Below the pieces are notes generated by a model. That model was given only the letters and a program-made list of their open reading frames with translations. It was not told where the DNA came from and did not search any database. Shown here in pieces: positions 52,351-60,617 of a stretch of DNA of 64,000 nt. This DNA comes from Marinifilum_A sediminis (GTDB lineage Bacteria; Bacteroidota; Bacteroidia; Bacteroidales; Marinifilaceae). The position numbers and the translations under genes were made by a program. Each line of letters opens with the position of its first letter. The stretch's first letter is position 1. The stretch is taken from the NCBI GenBank assembly GCA_947496465.1, contig CANMCX010000003.1:62001-126000 (forward strand), in the 5' to 3' direction.

Positions 52351-53853
52351 ATGATGAAGAATAAAATATATACAGGTATTTCAGTCGTATTCTTATTATT
52401 AGGACTAGTGGGGTGTACTAATCTTGATGAAGAAGTATATTCTGAAATAACCACTCAAACTTTTTATAAGTCGGGTGAGGAAGTAACAGCTAATTACTTA
52501 AAACCATATACTCGTTTGTATGTAACGACTACTTTGGCTCATTGGATTTGTGGTGAATTAAGTGGTGATTGTGCCGCATGGCCTCAAAAAGGAAAGCATG
52601 GATATGATGGGGGGAAATGGCAACAGTTACACTGGCACAATTGGACTCCTGAGCATCACGAAATAAAAGGTGCATGGAATAATACCTATCAGGCAATTGG
52701 TTACTGTAATGAGTTTCTGACAAATACAGAAGGAATAGATGTTTCGAATATGCAATTATCTGTTTCATTAGATCAAATGAGAGCTGAAATGCGTGCTATG
52801 CGTGCTTACCATTACTATTTATTGATGGATAATTTTAGAAACGTACCTATTGTAACTAAGGTTGGAGAACCTACTTCTCCTGCACCTGTACCAGCTTCTG
52901 AAGTTATTGAATTCATAGAGCAGGAGATTACGGAAATTATTGATGATTTGCCTACAAAAGGTGAGCCTTCGGCATATGGACATTTTACCCAGGCTGCAGC
53001 ACATATGCTGTTAGCAAAAGTTTATTTAAACAGTAAAGTCTATACAGGACAAGATCGTTGGCAAGAATGTATCAATGAAATTGATAAAATTACAGGATAT
53101 ACTTTGGCAGACAAATGGCAAGAACCATTCTTAGCAAGAAATGAAAATTGTGATGAGAATATTTTTGTTATTCCTTTTGAAGAAAACAAAATTGGAGGTT
53201 TTTATCACCACGCGTTTATGTTGCATTATAGTCATCAGCAAGGTTTTAATTTGCAATATGGTCCCTGGAATGGAATTGTTGTTCAACCAGATCATTATCG
53301 GGTATTTGATGCAGAAGATACTCGTTTGAATCAATTTCTTGTTGGACCTCAATTCGATCAGGATGGTAATCCTTTGTTGGGTGTGGAAGAAGCTAAAGAT
53401 GAACCTCTGGTTTTAACTGTTGATATTAAAAATATGGCAGAATCAAGAGAAGATGAAGGTGCTAGGAGTGTTAAGTACGAGGTGGTTGTTGGTGAAGCAT
53501 GGGGACTGAATAATGATTTTGTTATTTGGCGATATACCGATGCTTTAATGATGAAAGCAGAAGCATTGGTTCGTTTAGGTAAAACAGCAGAAGCTTTACC
53601 TTTTGTAAACACTATCAGAGAGCGTGCATTTGAAAGTGTAGATCACAACTATAATGGATCTTCATTAACATTAGATGAGTTAATTAATGAACGTGCTCGA
53701 GAGTTTTCATTTGAAGGTCACCGACGTCAGGATTTAATCCGTTTCGGTAAGTTTGGCGGAACCTGGTGGGATAAGCAAACATCAGCACAGGATCGTGAGA
53801 TATTCCCATATCCTCTTTCTGCAACTGATAACAATCCAAATTTAAAAAATTAA
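52351..53853 (+). CDS. SusD/RagB family nutrient-binding lipoprotein (second PUL)
   Basis: 500 residues. The lipobox ends in Cys22 (GLVGC). The SusD fold shows in the TPR-like MRAMRAYHYYLLMDNFRNVP and the C-terminal ERAREFSFEGHRRQDLIRFG. It forms the surface lid of the preceding SusC. Two start codons in tandem (52351, 52354) are equivalent. A perfect 12-bp hairpin follows, which should lower read-through into the enzyme genes. The ligand is inferred to be a mannosylated glycan. Confidence 0.95.
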   Translation: MMKNKIYTGISVVFLLLGLVGCTNLDEEVYSEITTQTFYKSGEEVTANYLKPYTRLYVTTTLAHWICGELSGDCAAWPQKGKHGYDGGKWQQLHWHNWTPEHHEIKGAWNNTYQAIGYCNEFLTNTEGIDVSNMQLSVSLDQMRAEMRAMRAYHYYLLMDNFRNVPIVTKVGEPTSPAPVPASEVIEFIEQEITEIIDDLPTKGEPSAYGHFTQAAAHMLLAKVYLNSKVYTGQDRWQECINEIDKITGYTLADKWQEPFLARNENCDENIFVIPFEENKIGGFYHHAFMLHYSHQQGFNLQYGPWNGIVVQPDHYRVFDAEDTRLNQFLVGPQFDQDGNPLLGVEEAKDEPLVLTVDIKNMAESREDEGARSVKYEVVVGEAWGLNNDFVIWRYTDALMMKAEALVRLGKTAEALPFVNTIRERAFESVDHNYNGSSLTLDELINERAREFSFEGHRRQDLIRFGKFGGTWWDKQTSAQDREIFPYPLSATDNNPNLKN

Positions 53854-53860
53854 ATTTTAC

Positions 53861-53900
53861 ATCCGAGCTGAATGAATGTTCAGCTCGGATACTTTATCTT
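53861..53900 (+). terminator. Strong hairpin after the second susD (possible partial terminator)
   Basis: ATCCGAGCTGAA (53861-53872) pairs perfectly with TTCAGCTCGGAT (53879-53890) around TGAATG, followed by a T-rich but interrupted tract. It sits 20 bases before the peptidase gene, so it probably sets expression of susCD against the enzymes. Confidence 0.75.
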
Positions 53901-53910
53901 TTAATCGCAG

Positions 53911-54669
53911 ATGTTTAAATCAAATGTAATTAGCAAGATTACTCTTGTTATAGTGTTTTCGTGCACTTGTCTGAATTTGTTTTCGCAAATTAATAAAGCT
54001 GATTTTAAGGAACCTAGGGTTGATTTTATGAACTTAGATTCAACTTCCAAAGGGACTTTATATGTTGATATTACCAAGAATCCAGAGGATTTAATCAAGA
54101 AAACAAGTTTCAAGGTTTGTCAGGTTTTGTATAGAAATGTAGAAGAAATCCCAAATGTAGAAATGGTTAAATATACCGTTTCGGATTATAATGGGATATC
54201 TGCTAAAGGCGGTATTCCACCAGTTATTAATATTTCGTTTAGCTCAGGATATTTAGAAAAAAAATACAATGTAACAAATCGAGATACATTGCAGCTTTTG
54301 AATGAGATTGTTGGAGTTTTATCTCACGAATTAACTCATGCCTACCAGTGGGATGATGGTGACAGATATAGTGAAATTGGAGGAGTAATTGAAGGAATTG
54401 CAGATGCAGTTCGAACTCTTTTAGGCTATAAAGATTACAATTCTAAAAAACCTGGTGGAAGTTATAAGGATGCTTATTCTACTTCTGCATTCTTTTTTGT
54501 TTGGATCGAAAGAAATATTCAGAAAGATTTTATTTACAAGTTGAACCAAAGTATGCTTCCTGATGATGGAGTAAAATGGACATGGAAGCAAGTTGAGATT
54601 ATTACTGGTACTCCGGTAGAAAAACTATGGGAGCAATATCAAAATGAAATGCACTTAGATCTAATTTAA
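53911..54669 (+). CDS. Basic secretory protein (BSP) family zinc metallopeptidase
   Basis: 252 residues with a signal peptide ending near LFSQ. The BSP-family core (PF04450-like) shows KYTVSDYNGISAKGGIPPVINISFSS, the zinc-binding HELTHAYQ (His139, Glu140, His143) and a downstream IEGIADAVRTLLGY, where the Glu/Asp may supply the third ligand. LNQSM...WEQYQNE closes the fold. It lies in a PUL next to three GH92 genes and a paralogue with the same core at 59514. A role in cleaving the protein part of mannosylated glycoproteins is likely but untested. Confidence 0.85.
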   Translation: MFKSNVISKITLVIVFSCTCLNLFSQINKADFKEPRVDFMNLDSTSKGTLYVDITKNPEDLIKKTSFKVCQVLYRNVEEIPNVEMVKYTVSDYNGISAKGGIPPVINISFSSGYLEKKYNVTNRDTLQLLNEIVGVLSHELTHAYQWDDGDRYSEIGGVIEGIADAVRTLLGYKDYNSKKPGGSYKDAYSTSAFFFVWIERNIQKDFIYKLNQSMLPDDGVKWTWKQVEIITGTPVEKLWEQYQNEMHLDLI

Positions 54670-54702
54670 ATGTGGATGTATTTTCCTTAAAATGACAATA
54701 GA

Positions 54703-57021
54703 ATGAACTTATTACTCAATAAAATCAGCCTTTTAATCCTTGTTTTTCTAACTCTATTTGCTTGTTCTACAAAAACTAAAACAGATACAAGCATACAAAA
54801 AGATTATTGCCAATATGTAAACCCTTTGGTTGGAACATTGGGTGAAGGAAATACTTATCCAGGACCACAAGTTCCATTTGGAATGGTTCAACTTAGTCCA
54901 GATACAGAAAAGTGGAATTGGGGAGCAGCTTCTGGTTATGAATACTCAGATAGCACTATTTATGGATTCTCAATGACTCATTTGCATGGAACAGGTATCC
55001 CTGATATGGGGGATATTCTATTCATGCCTACAGTAGGAAAACTTCATATTAGAAGTGGGGAGAAAGATCTTAGCGAAGAAGGCTATCTTTCAAGTTTTTC
55101 ACACGATAATGAAATTTCCGAGGTGAATTATTATTCTGTTCTTCTTGATGATTATGATGTAAAAGCTGAACTTACTGCAGCGAATCGTGCAGGACTTATG
55201 CGATATACTTTCCCAAAAACAGATAGTGCCCATATTGTATTGGATCTAAGTCATGTATTAAGACACAAAGTAATATGGTCTAATGTTCGAGTTGAAGACG
55301 AGGTAACCATTACCGGCATGCACCAGGTAAAAGGATGGGCAAAAGAAAGGTATGTATATTTTGCAGCTAAATTTTCTCGCCCTTTCGATAATACCAGAAT
55401 TTTCTCGAATGGTAAAGAGGAAAAGTATGATTCCTATAAAACTTACCGATTTAGAAGTAGTATTGAAAGCGCTGGACCAGATATACAATTTGTGGCAGAT
55501 TACCAAACGAAAGACTCTGAGCAGATTATGGTGAAAGTTGGTATATCTGCAATTAGTACCTCCAATGCAATGGAAAATTTAAATGCAGAAATTCCAAATT
55601 GGAATTTTGAAAACATTAAAAACAAAGGAAAAACGCTTTGGAATAAGGAATTGGCAAAATTTGAAGTGGAAGGATCTAAAGAACAAAAAGAAACTTTTTA
55701 CACTGCAGCTTATCATGCATTTATGTCGCCTACAAATTATTTTGATGTTGACAGAACCTATCGAGGCTTAGATCAAAATATTCATACTGCGGAAGATTTT
55801 GATAACTATACGGTTTTCTCTTTGTGGGATACATATAGAGCAACACACCCTTTATTTTGTTTAACTCAGGCAGATAGAAACGCAAATATGATTCAATCGA
55901 TGTTGAAACATTATGAGCAAAGTCCGGATAACTTATTACCAATTTGGTCATTTTGGAACAACGAAACCTGGTGTATGATTGGTTATCATGCAGTTCCTGT
56001 GATTGTAGATGCTTACTTTAAGGGTGTACAGGGTATTGATTGGGAACTGGCTTATCAAGCTTGTATTCATTCAGCTACACACCCCGAGTATGATGCAACT
56101 CAAGAATATGAGAATTTAGGATACGTTCCTTATGATCTTGAGAACGAATCGGTATCAAAGACATTGGAATATGCTTACGACGACTATTGCATTGCGCGTA
56201 TGGCAAAGGCAATGGGAAAAATAGAAGATTATCATAGATTCTCAAAAAGAGCAATGGCATATCAAAATCTATTCGATTCTGAAATTGGTTGGATGAGACC
56301 TAAGGATAGTAAAGGTGAGTGGTTGCCGGATTTTGAGCCTCACTTTTTTAAGCACATGGGAGCTTTTACTGAAGGAACCACTTGGCAGTATACCTGGACA
56401 GTTCCACATGATGTTCAGGGATTAATAAATCTTTATGGAGGGAACGAGAATTTTACGAATAAGTTAGATGCTGTTTTTGCAAATAAAAAAGGCAAAGATT
56501 ACCTGGGTGTAGATGATATTCATGGAAGAATAGGTGATTATTGGCATGGTAACGAACCAAGTCACCATATTAGTTATTTGTATTCTTATGCTGGACAGGC
56601 ATGGAAAACTCAGGAGTTGACACGTAAGATTATTGAAACGCAATATGGTAACCAGCCAGGTTCTCTATGTGGAAATGATGATTGTGGGCAGATGTCGGCA
56701 TGGTATATTTTTAATGCAATGGGATTTTATCCAGTTTGTCCAGGTAGCGATCAATATGTCCTTACATCACCTGCCGTTCCATATGTTAAAATGAATATGA
56801 GTAATGGCAATTCTCTTGAAGTTATTGCAAAAAATTATTCAAAAGAAAATGTTTACATCCAATCTGTTAAAATTAATGGTGTCGATTGGAATAAAAGTTG
56901 GTTCAATTATACGGACATAGTGAATGGAGGGACAATCGAGTTTGTCTTAGGAGATGTTATTAATAAAGGCTTTGCATCAACTGATTCGACTCGTCCTCCT
57001 TCTTTTTCAGATATTAATTAA
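54703..57021 (+). CDS. GH92 alpha-mannosidase, lipoprotein (first copy)
   Basis: 772 residues. A lipobox (LTLFAC) anchors it outside the cytoplasm. The mature part starts with the GH92 motif YVNPLVGTLGEGNTYPGPQVP and continues with PFGMVQLSPDT, SMTHLHGTGIPDMGD, FSLWDTYRATHPL, GNEPSHHISYLY and GNDDCGQMSAWYIFNAMGFYP. These are family-wide motifs of the calcium-dependent exo-alpha-mannosidases acting on N-glycans or yeast-type mannan. Linkage specificity (1,2/1,3/1,4/1,6) cannot be assigned here. It begins 33 bases after the BSP peptidase gene. Confidence 0.95.
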   Translation: MNLLLNKISLLILVFLTLFACSTKTKTDTSIQKDYCQYVNPLVGTLGEGNTYPGPQVPFGMVQLSPDTEKWNWGAASGYEYSDSTIYGFSMTHLHGTGIPDMGDILFMPTVGKLHIRSGEKDLSEEGYLSSFSHDNEISEVNYYSVLLDDYDVKAELTAANRAGLMRYTFPKTDSAHIVLDLSHVLRHKVIWSNVRVEDEVTITGMHQVKGWAKERYVYFAAKFSRPFDNTRIFSNGKEEKYDSYKTYRFRSSIESAGPDIQFVADYQTKDSEQIMVKVGISAISTSNAMENLNAEIPNWNFENIKNKGKTLWNKELAKFEVEGSKEQKETFYTAAYHAFMSPTNYFDVDRTYRGLDQNIHTAEDFDNYTVFSLWDTYRATHPLFCLTQADRNANMIQSMLKHYEQSPDNLLPIWSFWNNETWCMIGYHAVPVIVDAYFKGVQGIDWELAYQACIHSATHPEYDATQEYENLGYVPYDLENESVSKTLEYAYDDYCIARMAKAMGKIEDYHRFSKRAMAYQNLFDSEIGWMRPKDSKGEWLPDFEPHFFKHMGAFTEGTTWQYTWTVPHDVQGLINLYGGNENFTNKLDAVFANKKGKDYLGVDDIHGRIGDYWHGNEPSHHISYLYSYAGQAWKTQELTRKIIETQYGNQPGSLCGNDDCGQMSAWYIFNAMGFYPVCPGSDQYVLTSPAVPYVKMNMSNGNSLEVIAKNYSKENVYIQSVKINGVDWNKSWFNYTDIVNGGTIEFVLGDVINKGFASTDSTRPPSFSDIN

Positions 57022-57096
57022 AAAATGAAAATTTAATTTGCTATAGATAAAAATCACTTAATTTTAGTTGTTAGCAAATCATTAAAATACAGACAT

Positions 57097-59442
57097 ATGA
57101 GATCTTTAATTTTTGCCTTTTATACTTGTTGTTGTAGCATTGTTTTTGCCTCTGCAGGTTTTGCTCAGGAGAAAGACCTGACTCAATATGTAGATCCGTT
57201 TATTGGAACAGAAGAAATGGGACATACTTTTCCTGGGGCATGTGCTCCATTTGGAATGGTTCAGTTAAGCCCGGATACAGATAGTGTGCAATTTATGCAT
57301 GAGGGAAAGTACAATAAAGAAGTTTATCGGTATTGTGCCGGATATCAATACAAAGATAAATCTATTGTCGGATTTAGTCATACTCACTTAAGCGGAACAG
57401 GACATTCTGATTTGGGAGATTTTTTAATCATGCCAACTGTGGGGAAAGTACATTACAATCCGGGTACAATTGACGACACTTCTAAAGGGTATCGTTCAAT
57501 GTTCCGAAAAGAAACGGAAAAAGCAGAACCCGGATATTACACTGTTGAATTGGACGACTACAAGGTGAAAGCGGAACTAACAGCTACACAACGTGTAGGT
57601 TTTCATCAGTATACTTTTCCATCTTCTGATGAGTCTCATATTGTTTTAGATCTAACTCATGGTATTTATAATTATGATGGTAAGGTATTATGGTCGACTA
57701 TTCGTGTGGAAAATGATACATTAGTAACTGGTTATAGAATTACACGAGGTTGGGCAAGATCTAACTATCAGTACTTTGCTATGAGTTTTTCCAAGCCTAT
57801 CGAAAGTTATGCCTGTAAAAATAATGAAAAGGTTGTTTATAATGGCTTTTGGCGCAAGTTCGATGAAACAAAGAACTTTCCTGAAATGGCAGGAAAGGCT
57901 TTAACTGCTAACTTTAATTTTACTACGAAAGAGAAGGAGAAAATTAAAGTGAAATTTGCTCTTTCGGCTGTGAGTACCGAAGGTGCTTTGAAAAATCTGA
58001 AAGCCGAAGTTCCTCACTTTAATTTCGAGCAGATACGACAAGAAACAAAAGCAAAGTGGAACAAGGAGTTAAACAGAATTAAAATAGCTGCATCAGAAGA
58101 GAAAAAAACAACCTTTTATACCTCTATGTATCATTCATTCATCAATCCAATCGAATATATGGATGTAGATGGAAAGTACAGAGGTTTGGATCATAATATT
58201 CATCAGGCAGAAGGTTTTACAAACTATACAGTTTTCTCACTTTGGGATACTTATCGTGCGCAGCACCCTTTACTCTCTCTTATTCAGCCTAAAAGATCTG
58301 CCGATATGATCAATTCCATGTTGGCACATTACGAGCAAAGCGTTCACAAAATCTTACCAATTTGGAGTCATTTTGGCAATGAAAACTGGTGCATGATTGG
58401 ATATCACGCAGTGCCAGTAATTGCGGATGCTTTGGTTAACGGATTGGAAGGAGTCGATAAAGAAAAGGCTTTGGAGGCTTGCATTGCCAGTGCCAATTAC
58501 GAAAAGTATGACGGAATAGGCGATTATTTGAAATATGCTTATGTGCCATACGAAACAAGCAATGTAGGAGCTTCTATTACTTTAGAGTATTCTTACGATG
58601 ACTGGACTATAGCTCAATTGGCTAAAAGCATGGGAAAATCAGATTTGGAAAAAGAATATTTGAAACGATCGGAGAATTGGAGAAATCTATTCGATGATAA
58701 AACAGGTTACGTAAGAGCAAAATATAAAAATGGCGAGTGGGTATCACCGTTTGATCCGCTAGATACGCATGCAGCTGGTTTTATTGAAGGAAATTCATGG
58801 AACTACTCTTTGTATGTTCCACAGAATGTTAGTGGTTTGGTTAGTAATATGGGTGGTGAAGAGCGATTTTCAGAACATTTGGATTCGCTTTTTACCATGC
58901 ATATTCCTGATAAATATTTTGCTCATAATGAAGATATTACTCGAGAGGGAATTATGGGTGGATATGTTCATGGAAATGAACCAAGTCATCATGTTGCATA
59001 TATGTATAACTGGGCAAATAAACCATGGAAAACTCAGGAACGCATCAATCAAATAATGACTACCAAATATTTGAACAAGCCAGATGGTCTGTGCGGAAAT
59101 GATGATTGTGGACAAATGTCTGCATGGTATATTTTTTCCTCTTTAGGATTTTATCCAGTCTGTCCAGGTTCTGGTCAGTATGCAATTGGAACACCATCAA
59201 TTAACAAAGCAGTTCTTAATTTGGAGAATGGAAAGACGTTTACAATTAAGACAGAAAACTACTCAGCTAAAAACACCTACATTAAATCAGTAATGATAAA
59301 TGGTGAAAAATGGAATAAAAGTTTCATAAATCATAGCGACATTGTAAATGGTGGTGAACTGATATTTAAGATGAGTAAATACCCAAATAAAAAGTGGGCA
59401 ACAGGGCCTGAATCAAAGCCAAAATCTACTACCCATAATTAG
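57097..59442 (+). CDS. GH92 alpha-mannosidase, exported (second copy)
   Basis: 781 residues with a cleavable signal peptide (ending GFAQ) rather than a lipobox, so probably periplasmic and soluble, unlike the first and third copies. GH92 motifs: YVDPFIGTEEMGHTFPGA, FSHTHLSGTGHSDLGD, FSLWDTYRAQHPL, GNEPSHHVAYMYNW and GNDDCGQMSAWYIFSSLGFYP. The three copies are diverged enough to expect different linkage specificities. The 75-base gap before it contains an 8-bp inverted repeat (57036-57043/57072-57079), and a terminator follows. Confidence 0.95.
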   Translation: MRSLIFAFYTCCCSIVFASAGFAQEKDLTQYVDPFIGTEEMGHTFPGACAPFGMVQLSPDTDSVQFMHEGKYNKEVYRYCAGYQYKDKSIVGFSHTHLSGTGHSDLGDFLIMPTVGKVHYNPGTIDDTSKGYRSMFRKETEKAEPGYYTVELDDYKVKAELTATQRVGFHQYTFPSSDESHIVLDLTHGIYNYDGKVLWSTIRVENDTLVTGYRITRGWARSNYQYFAMSFSKPIESYACKNNEKVVYNGFWRKFDETKNFPEMAGKALTANFNFTTKEKEKIKVKFALSAVSTEGALKNLKAEVPHFNFEQIRQETKAKWNKELNRIKIAASEEKKTTFYTSMYHSFINPIEYMDVDGKYRGLDHNIHQAEGFTNYTVFSLWDTYRAQHPLLSLIQPKRSADMINSMLAHYEQSVHKILPIWSHFGNENWCMIGYHAVPVIADALVNGLEGVDKEKALEACIASANYEKYDGIGDYLKYAYVPYETSNVGASITLEYSYDDWTIAQLAKSMGKSDLEKEYLKRSENWRNLFDDKTGYVRAKYKNGEWVSPFDPLDTHAAGFIEGNSWNYSLYVPQNVSGLVSNMGGEERFSEHLDSLFTMHIPDKYFAHNEDITREGIMGGYVHGNEPSHHVAYMYNWANKPWKTQERINQIMTTKYLNKPDGLCGNDDCGQMSAWYIFSSLGFYPVCPGSGQYAIGTPSINKAVLNLENGKTFTIKTENYSAKNTYIKSVMINGEKWNKSFINHSDIVNGGELIFKMSKYPNKKWATGPESKPKSTTHN

Positions 59443-59446
59443 ATCA

Positions 59447-59479
59447 ATAAAAGACCTGGTCAATGATCAGGTCTTTTAT
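59447..59479 (+). terminator. Rho-independent terminator after the second GH92 gene
   Basis: A 12-bp perfect stem (59447-59458 with 59468-59479) whose loop can extend pairing; the right arm carries TTTT. It lies 34 bases before the next gene's start codon, dividing the locus. Confidence 0.8.
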
Positions 59480-59513
59480 CGTCACCATTTCTACCACTTT
59501 AAATAATTATAAC

Positions 59514-60593
59514 ATGAAGCTTATAAATAAAGGAATACTGTTAATATTCTTAACACAGATTTTCATATGCAGTTGCAGTAAAGATGAGAAATTTGATATC
59601 TCGAAATTAGAAACCGAAATAAATGCTGATTTTTCGGCAGATAAAGAAGTTGTGTACTTAAACGATCTGGTACAATTCACAAATTCATCAAAGGGAGCTA
59701 CTTCTTATATTTGGACATTTGAAGGAGGAAATCCCGAGTCAAGCACCGAAGAAAATCCTGTTGTACGATTTGCTCACAAAGGAAAATATAAAGTTAGTCT
59801 TAAAGCATTTAATGATAAAGATGAAACTAATGAAGTAGTTAAAAGCGATTACATTACAGTATATTCAAAGGAAAGTTGGAGTCAATTTGTTTATCCAACT
59901 ATTGATTTTAAGAATACAAGTTTAAGTGGTAATGGAGCATTATATGCTCAATTGGTTCCAAAGCCTGAAGAATTGATTCGATCAGTATGTTTTGATGTAT
60001 GTAACTGGTTGTTTATGGATGTGGAAGAAATTGATGTATTGGATAAAATTACTTATACAATTGAGGATACAGATGGTATCTCAGCCAAAGGCGGACAACC
60101 TCCTCATATTAGTATCTTTTTTAGTTCGAGATATTTAGAAACCAAACAAAAAGAAGGTTTATCAGATGAAGAATTACTGAAAGAAATTAAAGGCGTCTTG
60201 TTTCATGAAATTACTCATGGATATCAATATTCTCCATTAGGAGCAGGATCATATGAAAGCGGTACCGATTTTTATGGTTTTATTGAAGGAATGGCAGATT
60301 ATGTACGATATGTGAGTGGTTATTTTACTACTGAAAGTCGTAGTATTGGAGGCAATTGGAAAGATGGATACAGGACTTCAGGTTTCTTTATAGATTGGTT
60401 GCACTCCAAAGATTCTAATTTTTTGCACAAGTTTAATCAAACGGCGAAAACAATCAATCCATGGTCTTGGGAGGCAGCAACTCAGGAAATATTACAAGTT
60501 TCCGTTTCTTCTCTTTGGCAAGAATATCAAAATGACTTGAAAAGTGGAAAGATTGATCAAATTGATCAGCAGTTGAAAGAACAAAGAAATTAA
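59514..60593 (+). CDS. PKD-domain BSP family zinc metallopeptidase, lipoprotein
   Basis: About 359 residues. ATG at 59514 is chosen because it begins the signal peptide MKLINKGILLIFLTQ with lipobox Cys (FICSCSK). The ORF extends upstream to 59463, but that would overlap the terminator. A PKD domain (about residues 35-115, VQFTNSSKGATSYIWTFEGG) precedes the BSP peptidase fold with DGISAKGGQPPHISIFFSS, HEITHGYQ (His231, Glu232, His235) and FIEGMADYVRYVSGY. It is a paralogue of the gene at 53911 with an added surface-anchoring module. The substrate is inferred to be a mannosylated protein. Confidence 0.87.
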   Translation: MKLINKGILLIFLTQIFICSCSKDEKFDISKLETEINADFSADKEVVYLNDLVQFTNSSKGATSYIWTFEGGNPESSTEENPVVRFAHKGKYKVSLKAFNDKDETNEVVKSDYITVYSKESWSQFVYPTIDFKNTSLSGNGALYAQLVPKPEELIRSVCFDVCNWLFMDVEEIDVLDKITYTIEDTDGISAKGGQPPHISIFFSSRYLETKQKEGLSDEELLKEIKGVLFHEITHGYQYSPLGAGSYESGTDFYGFIEGMADYVRYVSGYFTTESRSIGGNWKDGYRTSGFFIDWLHSKDSNFLHKFNQTAKTINPWSWEAATQEILQVSVSSLWQEYQNDLKSGKIDQIDQQLKEQRN

Positions 60594-60617
60594 GGTTAAC
60601 TAATTTCAGAATTACAT

